Notes: generated by a model from the letters alone, not told the origin. 64,000 bases of DNA from CALKZN01 sp964633815 (GCA_964633815.1 CAZWHW010000008.1:10143-74142); one strand, 5' to 3'. Shown: positions 54,233-63,741, counted from the stretch's first letter. A program made the numbers and translations.

Positions 54233-57037
54233 ATGGAAAACTCGCAACCTAAAGTAAACACCTCACCTAAAGTATCCGACGAAATCAGGCAAACCACCTG
54301 CTATATGTGTGCCTGTCGTTGCGGGATTAATGTCCATATGAAAGATGGCAAAGTGGCTTATATTGAGGGCAATAAAGATCATCCAATCAACAAAGGCGTT
54401 CTGTGTGCCAAAGGCTCATCAGGGATTATGCAAATCAATGCGCCATCACGATTACAATCACCAATGAAACGTGTGGGTGAACGTGGGTCAGGCAAATTTG
54501 AACCCATTAGCTGGGATGAAGCACTAGAACTCGCTGTGGATTGGCTCAAGCCTATTCGCGAACGCAACCCTGCAGAATTGGCTTTTTTTACTGGCCGCGA
54601 TCAATCACAAAGTTTCACTTCCTTTTGGGCACAAGATTACGGCACTCCAAACTATGCTGCGCATGGCGGCTTTTGCTCCGTAAACATGGCAACGGCTGGA
54701 ATATATACCATGGGTGGTTCGTTCTGGGAGTTTGGTCAGCCCGATTGGGATCATACAAAACTGTTTATGCTATTTGGGGTCGCCGAAGATCACGATTCAA
54801 ATCCAATCAAAATGGGTATCGGCAAGATCAAAAAACGCGGCGCTAAAGTGATTGGCGTCAATCCGATTCGCTCTGGCTACAACGCCGTTGCAGATGAATG
54901 GGTCGGCATTACACCAGGCACAGATGGCTTGTTTATCTTGTCATTAATCCATGAGTTGATGAAAGCAGGCAAAATAGACTTGGATTATCTGGCGAATATG
55001 ACCAATGCGCCGGTGTTAGTTAACGCTGATAAAAATAGCGAAGAATATGGATTATTTTTAAAAGATGAAGCGGACACAGCTTTGGTCATTGATCGCAAAA
55101 CGAAAAAGTTGGTACCTTTTGATCAAGCTGGCATCAAACCTGACTTGTCGGCAACGCATGAAGAGAATGGTGTTATCCACCGCACCGTTTTTCAACATAT
55201 GGTGGATAAATACCTAGATCCAAAATACAGACCAGAAGAAGCCAGTGAAAAGTGCGGCATTTCTGCAAAAAAAATCAAACGAATTGCTGCAGAGTTAGCT
55301 CGCGCTGCCTTTGATGAAGCCATTGAAATCGACCAAGAATGGACTGATTTTCGCGGTGAAAAACATGACACCATGATCGGCAGACCAGTCTCGTTTCATG
55401 CAATGCGTGGCATATCTGCTCATTCCAATGGATTTCAAACCTGTCGAGCTCTACATATTTTACAAATCATCCTTGGCACAGTAGAAGTTCCGGGCGGGTT
55501 TAGATTTAAACCGCCCTATCCAAAGCCTTCACAAGCACATCCGAAGCCGCATTCTTGTTGTGCGATTAATGCGCCACTTGACGGCCCTCATCTTGGTTTC
55601 TTGCATGACCCTGAAGAATTATCCCTAGATGAAGATGGCAAACCAATCCGCATTGATAAGGCATTCACTTGGGAGAACCCGTTTTCGTCACATGGCTTAA
55701 TGCACATGGTTATTTCAAATGCCCATGCGGGTGACCCGTATAAAATTGATACGCTGTTTTTATACATGGCCAATATGGCATGGAACTCGTCGATGAACAC
55801 TCGCAGTGTCATAGACATGTTGACTGACAAAGATGATAACGGCGAGTATGTGATACCCCACATAATCTATTCAGACGCCTATTCCTCAGAAATGGTGGCC
55901 TATGCTGATTTGATTTTGCCTGATACAACCTATCTTGAACGGCATGATTGTATTTCATTGCTCGATCGTCCTATTTGTGAAGCCGATGCTGCTGCGGATG
56001 CCATTCGCTGGCCAGTGATTGAACCAGATCGAGATGTTAGAGGGTTTCAGTCGGTATTGATTGATTTGGGCGTACGGCTCAATTTACCTGAATTTGTTAA
56101 TAAAGATGGCACGTCAAAATACAAAGACTACGCTGACTATATTGTTAATCACGAGCGACGAGAAGGTATTGGACCACTGGCAGGCTTTCGTGGTGATGGG
56201 ACACAATTTGGCCGCGGAGAACCCAATGCAGATCAATTAAATAACTATATCGAAAATGGGGGTTTCAAAGCACATCATATTCCTGAAGAAGCGCTTTATT
56301 ACAAGCCTTGGAATAATGCTTATCAAGATTGGGCTGTTGCTACAGGCTTATTTGATTCACCGCAGCCATATATCTTTCAGCTCTATCTTGAGCCTATGCA
56401 AAAATTTCAATTAGCCGCACAAGGTCATGGTGAAATGCAGCCACCAGAGCATTTACGGCAACGGATTATTGACACTATGGAACCATTGCCAATGTGGTAC
56501 CCGCCATTGGAAGATACTCATGTGGATAACGATGAATATCCTATCCATGCCTTAACTCAAAGACCTATGGCTATGTACCATAGCTGGGGAAGTCAAAACG
56601 CCTGGTTGCGACAAATTCATAACATCAATCCTTTGTATGTGCCGACCAAACTCTGGGAAAAACATGACTTTAAGGATGGCGACTGGGCAAAAGTCAGTTC
56701 TGCACATGGTGAAATTACTGTACCTGTGATGCATATGGCTGCTTTGAATGAGAACACTGTCTGGACTTGGAATGCCATCGGCAAACGCAAAGGTGCCTGG
56801 GCACTGGATAAAGACGCGCCCGAAGCAACCAAGGGATTTTTACTGAATCATTTGATTCATGAATTATTGCCTGTCAAAGAAGATGGCATGCGCTGGTCTA
56901 ATTCCGACCCTATCACGGGTCAAGCTGCTTGGTTTGATCTACGGGTAAATATTCAGAAAGTAGCACCGCAAGAGCAAACTTTGCCGGAGTTTAATCCAGT
57001 AACAGAAAACTCGATAAAGAATTCAGATCGAAGTTGA
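54233..57037 (+). CDS. soeA: Sulfite dehydrogenase (quinone), molybdopterin subunit SoeA
   Basis: A 934-residue DMSO-reductase-family enzyme from the ATG at 54233. The N-terminal [4Fe-4S] site has Cys23, Cys26, Cys30 and Cys58. The Mo-bis-MGD core and C-terminal dinucleotide-binding domain (ALTQRPMAMYHSWGSQNAWL) follow. There is no Tat signal, so the active site faces the cytoplasm, as known for SoeABC. The gene set (A, four-cluster B, DmsC-like C) and the position beside sulfite-releasing genes support sulfite oxidation to sulfate. It could in principle reduce or oxidise another substrate; no active-site residue seen here decides this. Confidence 0.8.
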   Translation: MENSQPKVNTSPKVSDEIRQTTCYMCACRCGINVHMKDGKVAYIEGNKDHPINKGVLCAKGSSGIMQINAPSRLQSPMKRVGERGSGKFEPISWDEALELAVDWLKPIRERNPAELAFFTGRDQSQSFTSFWAQDYGTPNYAAHGGFCSVNMATAGIYTMGGSFWEFGQPDWDHTKLFMLFGVAEDHDSNPIKMGIGKIKKRGAKVIGVNPIRSGYNAVADEWVGITPGTDGLFILSLIHELMKAGKIDLDYLANMTNAPVLVNADKNSEEYGLFLKDEADTALVIDRKTKKLVPFDQAGIKPDLSATHEENGVIHRTVFQHMVDKYLDPKYRPEEASEKCGISAKKIKRIAAELARAAFDEAIEIDQEWTDFRGEKHDTMIGRPVSFHAMRGISAHSNGFQTCRALHILQIILGTVEVPGGFRFKPPYPKPSQAHPKPHSCCAINAPLDGPHLGFLHDPEELSLDEDGKPIRIDKAFTWENPFSSHGLMHMVISNAHAGDPYKIDTLFLYMANMAWNSSMNTRSVIDMLTDKDDNGEYVIPHIIYSDAYSSEMVAYADLILPDTTYLERHDCISLLDRPICEADAAADAIRWPVIEPDRDVRGFQSVLIDLGVRLNLPEFVNKDGTSKYKDYADYIVNHERREGIGPLAGFRGDGTQFGRGEPNADQLNNYIENGGFKAHHIPEEALYYKPWNNAYQDWAVATGLFDSPQPYIFQLYLEPMQKFQLAAQGHGEMQPPEHLRQRIIDTMEPLPMWYPPLEDTHVDNDEYPIHALTQRPMAMYHSWGSQNAWLRQIHNINPLYVPTKLWEKHDFKDGDWAKVSSAHGEITVPVMHMAALNENTVWTWNAIGKRKGAWALDKDAPEATKGFLLNHLIHELLPVKEDGMRWSNSDPITGQAAWFDLRVNIQKVAPQEQTLPEFNPVTENSIKNSDRS

Positions 57038-57076
57038 TAGAAAAATGATTATAAACAGGTATTAGAGGTATTCACT

Positions 57077-57850
57077 ATGACACAACTCCCTTCATCCACT
57101 GAGAAAAAGCTAGGCTTAGTGATCGATCTTGATACCTGTGTGGGTTGTCATGCTTGCGTTGTTTCATGCAAAGGTTGGAATAATGAGAACTATGGCGCAC
57201 CTTTGTCAGATACTGATGCTTATGGTGCGGATCCGATGGGGACATTTTTAAATCGAGTGCACTCTTACGAAGTTCAACCTGATGAGGGTTCTGCACAAAC
57301 AGTTCATTTCCCCAAATCTTGCCTGCATTGCGAGGATGCACCTTGTGTGACTGTTTGCCCTACGGGTGCGAGCTTCAAACGTCAAGAAGACGGAATTGTC
57401 TTAGTCGATGAAGATGCCTGCATGGGCTGCGGCTTGTGTGCATGGGCTTGCCCATACGGAGCACGTGAACTAGATCAGACAGCAGGAGTGATGAAAAAAT
57501 GCACCTTATGTGTCGACCGTATTTATAACGAAAATCTTCCTGAAGAAGATCGTGAGCCCGCCTGTGTTCGAACCTGTCCAACTGGGGCAAGACATTTTGG
57601 CGATTTCAGTGATCCGAACAGTCATGTCAGCCAGCTCATCGCTGAACGAGGTGGTTTTGATTTAATGCCCGAGCAAGATACTAAGCCAGTCAATCAATAT
57701 CTTCCACCTCGTCGAAAAGATGCTTGGGACTGCAGTCAGAATTCTGAAAACATCAAAGATAATGATGTATTAACACCGTTGTTAGAAGAACAAAGTCATG
57801 AGCCCAAAGGCTTTATGCGCTGGTTAGACAAAACTTTAGAGAAACTATAA
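57077..57850 (+). CDS. soeB: Sulfite dehydrogenase iron-sulfur subunit SoeB
   Basis: A 257-residue DmsB/NrfC-like electron carrier. Four cysteine groups are visible: CVGCHACVVSC (Cys21-31), CLHCEDAPCVTVCP, CMGCGLCAWACP and CTLC with CVRTCP, enough for four [4Fe-4S] clusters. It links SoeA to the membrane subunit. AGAGGT lies 9 bases before the ATG. The last base overlaps the soeC start. Confidence 0.88.
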   Translation: MTQLPSSTEKKLGLVIDLDTCVGCHACVVSCKGWNNENYGAPLSDTDAYGADPMGTFLNRVHSYEVQPDEGSAQTVHFPKSCLHCEDAPCVTVCPTGASFKRQEDGIVLVDEDACMGCGLCAWACPYGARELDQTAGVMKKCTLCVDRIYNENLPEEDREPACVRTCPTGARHFGDFSDPNSHVSQLIAERGGFDLMPEQDTKPVNQYLPPRRKDAWDCSQNSENIKDNDVLTPLLEEQSHEPKGFMRWLDKTLEKL

Positions 57851-58725
57851 TGCATCCAGCACCGTCAGTAATCATATTCACAGTATTATCTGGAATTGGA
57901 TTTGGACTATTCGTTTGGCTAGGATTCGACATTCCAAGCACAAGCGGAATGACCGCTTTTTATTATTATTTTTTAGCCTATGGTTTTTCTGTAGGCGGTC
58001 TAATTGCCTCTACCTTCCATCTTGGTAATCCCAAAAATGCATATAAGTCTTTTTCACAATGGCGTACTTCCTGGTTAAGCCGTGAAGCTTGGTTAGCGCT
58101 TATCACACTTTCAATATATAGCATTTTAGCCATTAATCTCATTTTTCTAGAAAATCATTTAGCCTGGTTAGGAATCATCGCTGCTTTGATTGCCGTGATG
58201 ACGGTGTTTTCCACTGCAATGATTTATGCCCAGTTAAAAACTATTCCTCGATGGAATCACTTTTTAGTACCTGTTTATTTTTTAGTTTTAGCACTTACAG
58301 GTGGTGCTTTGCTGACTAATCAAGTGAAGGTGACAGTTTTCCTTCTACTTTCAAGCTTGGCGATACAAATTTTATTATGGCTAGTTGGTGACAAACGCTT
58401 TTCATCCACTGGCACCACAATGGAAACGGCCACAGGTTTAGGCCACATCGGCAAAGTTCGTTTATTTGAACCGCCTCATACCGGTAATAATTATCTTTTA
58501 CAGGAAATGGTTTATGTGATCGGTAGAAAACACGCCTATAAAATTCGGCTGATATGTTTATTATTTTTAGGCATCACTCCAATCGTGATTTTACTGCTAT
58601 TTACTCATAGCATTTTCAATGCAGTGTTTGCTTTTATTAGCCATTTAATCGGCGCCATTATGTCCAGATGGCTGTTCTTCGCCGAAGCTGAACATGTGAT
58701 TGGTTTGTATTATGGCAAGCGCTAA
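57850..58725 (+). CDS. soeC: Sulfite dehydrogenase membrane anchor SoeC (DmsC family)
   Basis: A 291-residue protein with about eight transmembrane helices. The N-terminal PAPSVIIFTVLSGIGFG and the FHLGNPKNAYKSFSQWRTSWLSREAW segment, split here by FHLGNPKNA and WRTSWLSREAW, are DmsC landmarks. It carries no heme-binding pattern that I can see and would pass electrons to or from quinone. It overlaps soeB by one base and is the last gene of the island, convergent with proB. Confidence 0.87.
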   Translation: MHPAPSVIIFTVLSGIGFGLFVWLGFDIPSTSGMTAFYYYFLAYGFSVGGLIASTFHLGNPKNAYKSFSQWRTSWLSREAWLALITLSIYSILAINLIFLENHLAWLGIIAALIAVMTVFSTAMIYAQLKTIPRWNHFLVPVYFLVLALTGGALLTNQVKVTVFLLLSSLAIQILLWLVGDKRFSSTGTTMETATGLGHIGKVRLFEPPHTGNNYLLQEMVYVIGRKHAYKIRLICLLFLGITPIVILLLFTHSIFNAVFAFISHLIGAIMSRWLFFAEAEHVIGLYYGKR

Positions 58726-58743
58726 CAATAAGAACGCAAGGAC

Positions 58744-59859
58744 TTAGATAAATACCAGATTGTCGCGATGAATCAATTCTTTATCGCCAATACTGCCTAA
58801 AATTTCGGTGATGTCACGGCTGCGTTTACCCGCAACTAATTGCGCATCTTGAGAAGAATAATTAACCAAGCCACGAGCAAGTTCATTTCCTTCACCATCA
58901 ACACAACTCACCAAATCACCCCGCGAGAACTCGCCATCAACGTTAGTCACACCAACAGATAATAAACTACTGCCCGATTCTTTAAGCTTCTGAACAGCGC
59001 CATCATCCAAAGTTAGTGTGCCAGAGACATGCAACTGTGTCGCCAACCATTGTTTGCGGGCAACCGCTCCTTCGGATTGGCCTAGCAATAAAGTACCAAC
59101 ATCATCAAAGCTGATTTGATGTAATACATCTTCAATACGGCCATTGGCAATGATTGTCGATACACCCGCCTTGGCAGCAATTTTCGCTGCATTCACTTTG
59201 GTCAACATGCCACCAGTGCCATATTTGCCGCCAGTATCGCCAGCAAAATCGCACAAACTTGGATCACTTGCTTTGGCTTCAGCAATCATCTTAGCGTCAG
59301 GATTAATGCGTGGATTGGAATCATATAAACCTTCCTGATCAGTCAATAACACTAACAAATCAGCATCAATTAAATTTGCCACCATTGCTGCCAAACTATC
59401 ATTATCACCAAAACGAATTTCATCGACTGCCACGGTGTCGTTTTCATTCACGACAGGTAAAACACCCAATTCCATCATACTGCGAAAAGTTGCTCTAGCA
59501 TTTAAATAACGTTGGCGATTTTTAAAATCCGCATGCGTCAGTAACACTTGCGCCGTAATCACATCATGTTTAGCAAACATTTCTTCATAATTACGAACTA
59601 GGTTAGCTTGTCCTACTGCAGCTGCCACCTGCACTTCATGAAGCGCATCTGGACGCTCATCCCAACCCAAACTGCGCATACCTGCAGCAACTGAACCAGA
59701 AGACACCAAAATAATTTCGATACCCTGTTCACGCAATTTAATAATTTGTTCCGACCATTTTGCGATAAGTTCTTTATTTAAACCTTGGCCGTCGTTGGTC
59801 ACTAAAGAGCTACCAACCTTCACTACCCATGTTTTAGCCTGCAAGACTTTTTCGCGCAT
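58744..59859 (-). CDS. proB: Glutamate 5-kinase
   Basis: Phosphorylates glutamate in the first step of proline synthesis. The 371 residues comprise an amino-acid-kinase domain (VVKVGSSLVTNDGQGL, then LVSSGSVAAGM, and GGMLTKVNAAKIA) and a C-terminal PUA domain. It follows obgE by 7 bases, a common gammaproteobacterial pairing. proA is not adjacent. Confidence 0.96.
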   Translation of the reverse strand: MREKVLQAKTWVVKVGSSLVTNDGQGLNKELIAKWSEQIIKLREQGIEIILVSSGSVAAGMRSLGWDERPDALHEVQVAAAVGQANLVRNYEEMFAKHDVITAQVLLTHADFKNRQRYLNARATFRSMMELGVLPVVNENDTVAVDEIRFGDNDSLAAMVANLIDADLLVLLTDQEGLYDSNPRINPDAKMIAEAKASDPSLCDFAGDTGGKYGTGGMLTKVNAAKIAAKAGVSTIIANGRIEDVLHQISFDDVGTLLLGQSEGAVARKQWLATQLHVSGTLTLDDGAVQKLKESGSSLLSVGVTNVDGEFSRGDLVSCVDGEGNELARGLVNYSSQDAQLVAGKRSRDITEILGSIGDKELIHRDNLVFI

Positions 59860-59866
59860 GATTTGG

Positions 59867-60985
59867 TTACTCTTCTTGTTGATGATGATCAGCTTCTAAT
59901 TGCTGCATTTGCAAAACCTCAGCTTTACGCGCAGCATCTTCTTCCGCTTCTCTCTTTTGTTGTTCTTCAGCTTGAATCATCTGCATGATGTCATTACAAA
60001 TCTCTTGCGTGCCTTGACGACTAATTGCACTCATACGGTAGACTTTACCTTGCCAATCAAGAGAAGCCAACATCTCATTAACACGTTGATCAACTTGTTC
60101 ATCTTTCAATACATCAATTTTATTAATCACCAACCAACGAGGCAATTGCGTTAACGGTGTGCCAGTTTCCGTTTCGTATTTACTTAACTCTTCCGTTATT
60201 GTTTCCACTTCTTTAGCTAAATCAACTTCTTCGCCATAAGGCGCAATATCGACAATATGCAAAAGCAAACGAGTCCGCGACAAATGTCGCAAAAACTGAT
60301 GCCCTAAACCATGCCCTTCTGAAGCACCTTCGATTAAACCTGGAATATCCGCAATGACAAAAGCACTACCCTGTCCTAAACTCACTACGCCTAACTGCGG
60401 ATGCAATGTAGTAAAAGGATAATTCGCCACCTTGGGACGTGCCTGAGACACCGCCGTTAAAAAAGTTGATTTACCTGCGTTTGGCAAGCCCAACAAACCC
60501 ACATCCGCCAAGATTTTTAATTCCAGACGTAAAGTTCGCTCATCGCCTAACTTCCCTTTAGTGATCTTTCTTGGTGCCTGATTAGTACTCGATTTAAATT
60601 GCGTATTGCCCATACCGCCATTACCACCATGAGCAATAACCACCGTTTTATCTTTTTCAACTAAATCATAAATTAACTCATCCGTGTCGTCGTCACAAAC
60701 CACTGTGCCCACTGGCACTTTGATATACAAATCATCACCAGCCGCGCCATGTTTCAAACGGCCCATACCTGTTTGGCCATTTTTAGCTTCATAATGTCGG
60801 ATATAACGAAAATCAGCCAAAGTATTCAAAGTTTCGGTAGTAGTGATATATACCGTACCCCCACGCCCACCATCACCACCGTCAGGACCACCACGTGGAA
60901 TATATTTTTCACGGCGAAAACTCAGAGCGCCGTTGCCGCCCTTGCCTGCTTTCACTGTTATGATGGCTTCATCTACAAAATTCAT
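59867..60985 (-). CDS. obgE: GTPase Obg
   Basis: An essential GTPase linked to 50S assembly and stress signalling. The 372 residues have the Gly-rich Obg domain (GKGGNGALSFRREKYIPRGG; GGDGGRGG), then a G domain with LPNAGKSTFL (about 166), DIPGLIEGA and NKID. The C-terminal tail is Glu/Gln/His-rich. It belongs to the rplU-rpmA-obgE locus but is separated from rpmA by a terminator. Confidence 0.97.
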   Translation of the reverse strand: MNFVDEAIITVKAGKGGNGALSFRREKYIPRGGPDGGDGGRGGTVYITTTETLNTLADFRYIRHYEAKNGQTGMGRLKHGAAGDDLYIKVPVGTVVCDDDTDELIYDLVEKDKTVVIAHGGNGGMGNTQFKSSTNQAPRKITKGKLGDERTLRLELKILADVGLLGLPNAGKSTFLTAVSQARPKVANYPFTTLHPQLGVVSLGQGSAFVIADIPGLIEGASEGHGLGHQFLRHLSRTRLLLHIVDIAPYGEEVDLAKEVETITEELSKYETETGTPLTQLPRWLVINKIDVLKDEQVDQRVNEMLASLDWQGKVYRMSAISRQGTQEICNDIMQMIQAEEQQKREAEEDAARKAEVLQMQQLEADHHQQEE

Positions 60986-61067
60986 GTGTCTATTCTACCG
61001 CGTTTATTATATTTTCGCGTAATTGCTTAGGCTGTCTATAGCAAATCATTAATAGCAAACTATAGTC

Positions 61068-61106
61068 AAAAAGAAACCCCGCTGGTTGCTCACCAAGCGG
61101 GGTTTC
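61068..61106 (-). terminator. rplU-rpmA terminator
   Basis: On the minus strand an 11-bp stem, GAAACCCCGCT with AGCGGGGTTTC (61096-61106 and 61073-61083), has a 12-base partly paired loop and is followed by five T residues. It lies 21 bases after the rpmA stop. Confidence 0.85.
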
Positions 61107-61126
61107 CAATGTCTTTAATGCTGAAA

Positions 61127-61390
61127 TTATGCTTGCGCTTCAACAATCGTCACGTGACGACGATTTTTAGGGCCTTTACGTTCGAATTTCACCGCACCAT
61201 CTTTCAATGCAAACAATGTGAAGTCTTTGCCCACACCAACATTCTTGCCAGCATGAAATTCGCTGCCACGTTGACGAACAATGATATTGCCTGCCTTAAC
61301 AACTTGACCAGCGTAACGTTTAACGCCTAAGCGTTTACTCTCTGAATCGCGACCGTTCCGTGAACTACCGCCTGCTTTTTTATGTGCCAT
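61127..61390 (-). CDS. rpmA: 50S ribosomal protein L27
   Basis: An 87-residue ribosomal protein at the peptidyl transferase centre. It begins MAHKKAGGSSRNGRDS directly, without the N-terminal pre-sequence seen in Firmicutes. Other landmarks are RYAGQVVKAGNIIVRQRG and FHAGKNVGVG. It follows rplU by 40 bases. Confidence 0.98.
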   Translation of the reverse strand: MAHKKAGGSSRNGRDSESKRLGVKRYAGQVVKAGNIIVRQRGSEFHAGKNVGVGKDFTLFALKDGAVKFERKGPKNRRHVTIVEAQA

Positions 61391-61430
61391 TTTAGTCTAA
61401 CCTCTTGGTCAAAATTATCTAAAAAACAAA

Positions 61431-62042
61431 CTAGCCTTTGGCTAATTCTTTTGCTTGTTTTATCCATTCATCGCGTTCGATGCGACCTTTGAAATTCAAC
61501 TTTTCGTCAATCTCAACAATGTCAGCCTTTTTCAATTTTGCGATTTGGTCAAAAGTCGTAATACCCATATCGTTCAACTTGCCAACAATCACTGGGCCTA
61601 TACCTGAAATTTTAGTCAAATCATCTGCGCCTTCTGTCTTCTTAGCTGCAGCTTTTTTGGCAGGTGCTTTTTTAGCAGGTACTTTTTCAGCCTTTGGTTC
61701 TGCTTTTTTAGCAGCGGCTTTTTTCGCCGGCGCTTTACCACCAATACCAGTCACTTCAACAAAGGTATAATTTTGACGATGACCACCACGAGTCCGTGAG
61801 TTTTGACGACGACGGAACTTCAAAATACGAAGCTTATCACCACGACCATGTGCTAAAACTCTAGCTTGTACTGTAGTGCTAAGTAATGGTGTGCCAACTT
61901 CAACTTTATCACCATCCGCAACCATCATCACTTCATCAAATGAGACTGTCTCACCAATATCAGCGCTTAAGCTCTCTACTTTAAACTTGTCACCGACAGC
62001 AACACGATATTGTTTGCCGCCTGTTTTAATTACTGCGTACAT
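61431..62042 (-). CDS. rplU: 50S ribosomal protein L21 with C-terminal helix-hairpin-helix extension
   Basis: A 203-residue protein, about double the normal 103. Residues 1-102 are a complete L21 (MYAVIKTGGKQYRVAVGD to GHRQNYTFVEVTGI). Residues 103-140 are a Lys/Ala-rich linker (APAKKAAAKKAEPKAEKVPA and similar). Residues 141-203 form a helix-hairpin-helix domain, LTKISGIGPVIVGKLNDMG. Extended L21 proteins occur in some Proteobacteria; the function of the extra domain is unknown to me. The start at 62042 is fixed by the family; an ORF extension to 62099 is spurious. Confidence 0.95.
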   Translation of the reverse strand: MYAVIKTGGKQYRVAVGDKFKVESLSADIGETVSFDEVMMVADGDKVEVGTPLLSTTVQARVLAHGRGDKLRILKFRRRQNSRTRGGHRQNYTFVEVTGIGGKAPAKKAAAKKAEPKAEKVPAKKAPAKKAAAKKTEGADDLTKISGIGPVIVGKLNDMGITTFDQIAKLKKADIVEIDEKLNFKGRIERDEWIKQAKELAKG

Positions 62043-62193
62043 TTTTAGTACCTTAAATCTAAATTTATCTTCAAAAGCCCTTGCTAAAATCAACTGCAAA
62101 TGACTTCAAGTATTGGTCCGATGGCGATCTCAAAATTATTGCTTTAACAACTCTTTAAGACACTTTTAAACAAGGCCATAGGACAGGGCGCGA

Positions 62194-62222
62194 ATGTTAA
62201 CGACTCAGCGCCCTAGTGTCAA
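62194..62222 (-). promoter_or_regulatory. rplU-rpmA promoter with GC-rich discriminator
   Basis: On the minus strand a perfect TTGACA (62217-62222), a 17-bp spacer and TAACAT (62194-62199). The next bases are TCGCGCCCT, a discriminator that shares GCGCCCT with the rpsT promoter. The inverted repeat GGGCGC/GCGCCC overlaps the promoter. Confidence 0.65.
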
Positions 62223-62267
62223 TAAAATAGCCTCGAAAATATAACTTTATCCAGATTGTTTCAATAT

Positions 62268-63599
62268 TTAACGAAACAATCTTTGTAACTCTTCTACGGT
62301 TGTTTTTTGCCCATTTAATTTCATGCCATTATCAATATTGATATTCATCACCAAACTATCTGGTTTTTGTTCAAATACAGGCAGACTTGCAGTTGCAAAA
62401 GCTAATTGAGGGTATTTTTCTATCAATGTTTTGTTCAACTCAAGATCAACATTACCTTTAAAATTTTCCAAAGTCTCATCTGGTGAGAACAAAAAACCCA
62501 TCATTTGAGAAAACTTCATATCATTCAAAAGTTTAAAATCAAGAGAAAAATTACTTGCTTGACCATCAACCTTAGCTGAAGACTTCACATTAATACCTAA
62601 ATCTTTTTTCAATAATTCTTCTGCCACTGGAATCAATTCGGCCATTTCAGACAATGCTTGCTGTGAATCATCGCCAGAAGCAAAAATTTTCTTTTGAAAC
62701 TCTTGATTAAACTTTATGTACTCAGCCAAAGCTTCAGTTTCCATGCCATATACGCCAATACTCATATTTACATCTGAAAAACTATCTGATTTGCCATTTT
62801 GATTGGGTATGGTGGCACTCTTAGCATTTACTTGAGCTGAAGAAGAAATTGTAGCGCCCGCTTCGCTCGTCGAACTTTCAATTTCAAAATCACTAATTAA
62901 CATTTTCTCATTAGCACCCTTGACTTGAAGTTTGATTTGATCACCCGAAAGATTAACATCACCAACATATAATCCATTTTTAATTTCAGTGATCTCACCT
63001 TCTAGAATCACGGTATTTACAGACATTACCACCGGATCATTTGATTCAGTATCTTCAATCTTAAATTCAGGAATCTTGCCATCAAAATCATAGGAAGAAG
63101 ATTTTTGATCATAAACAGTGTTCAACACTATTTTTTCAGAAATAGTAATGACACCACCATTTTCAATTTGAATAACCACTGGATCTACAGTTAATGTTTG
63201 GTCTATTTCCCCAAAAGCAGAAATATTACCTGTCATAGAAAATGGGTCTTTTCCAGAAAAATATTTATCAAAAAATGCTTTTTGCTCGCCATTCTTAGTT
63301 AATGAACAAGCATAATCAACACCTGTCACTCCATGACCTAAATCACAATCATATTCAATACTGCTGAATTTCGTAGCCTTTTTGTATATATCAGAAAATG
63401 TGTATTTATATGTTGATGCAGAACTCCTAAAACTGCGCTCATAATTCAATATTTCTATCGCTCCCAGCTGCGGATAATTCTCATTAAACTGTTCAACCAA
63501 CTCTTTGGACTTAGTCTCTGCTACAACTCCTGTTGCATATGGCACACCAATCACAACTACTGTTGAAATTATTCCCAACCCAATCAATACTTTCTTCAT
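62268..63599 (-). CDS. DUF945 (YdgA-like) family protein
   Basis: A 443-residue protein with an N-terminal hydrophobic segment (VLIGLGIISTVVVIGVPYATG) that is a signal anchor or signal peptide. The following LVEQFNENYPQLGAIEILNYERSFRSS, whose key part is ILNYERSFRSS, and the long beta-rich remainder with LELNKTLIEKYPQL match DUF945/YdgA. The family is periplasmic or inner-membrane facing and has no firm biochemical role. It lies between ispB and rplU, which are directly divergent in many Gammaproteobacteria. Confidence 0.8.
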   Translation of the reverse strand: MKKVLIGLGIISTVVVIGVPYATGVVAETKSKELVEQFNENYPQLGAIEILNYERSFRSSASTYKYTFSDIYKKATKFSSIEYDCDLGHGVTGVDYACSLTKNGEQKAFFDKYFSGKDPFSMTGNISAFGEIDQTLTVDPVVIQIENGGVITISEKIVLNTVYDQKSSSYDFDGKIPEFKIEDTESNDPVVMSVNTVILEGEITEIKNGLYVGDVNLSGDQIKLQVKGANEKMLISDFEIESSTSEAGATISSSAQVNAKSATIPNQNGKSDSFSDVNMSIGVYGMETEALAEYIKFNQEFQKKIFASGDDSQQALSEMAELIPVAEELLKKDLGINVKSSAKVDGQASNFSLDFKLLNDMKFSQMMGFLFSPDETLENFKGNVDLELNKTLIEKYPQLAFATASLPVFEQKPDSLVMNINIDNGMKLNGQKTTVEELQRLFR

Positions 63600-63741
63600 T
63601 CCTTTAACTCCAAGACATTCAAATACGCAACATAGAAACGACAGTAGTATGACAAGAAATGCGTCTAAATAAAAAGAATCTTAGAACTTTTCTGCTCTTT
63701 TTATCGCGACATCAATGCGCTGAAACAGTAAAATTAACATC

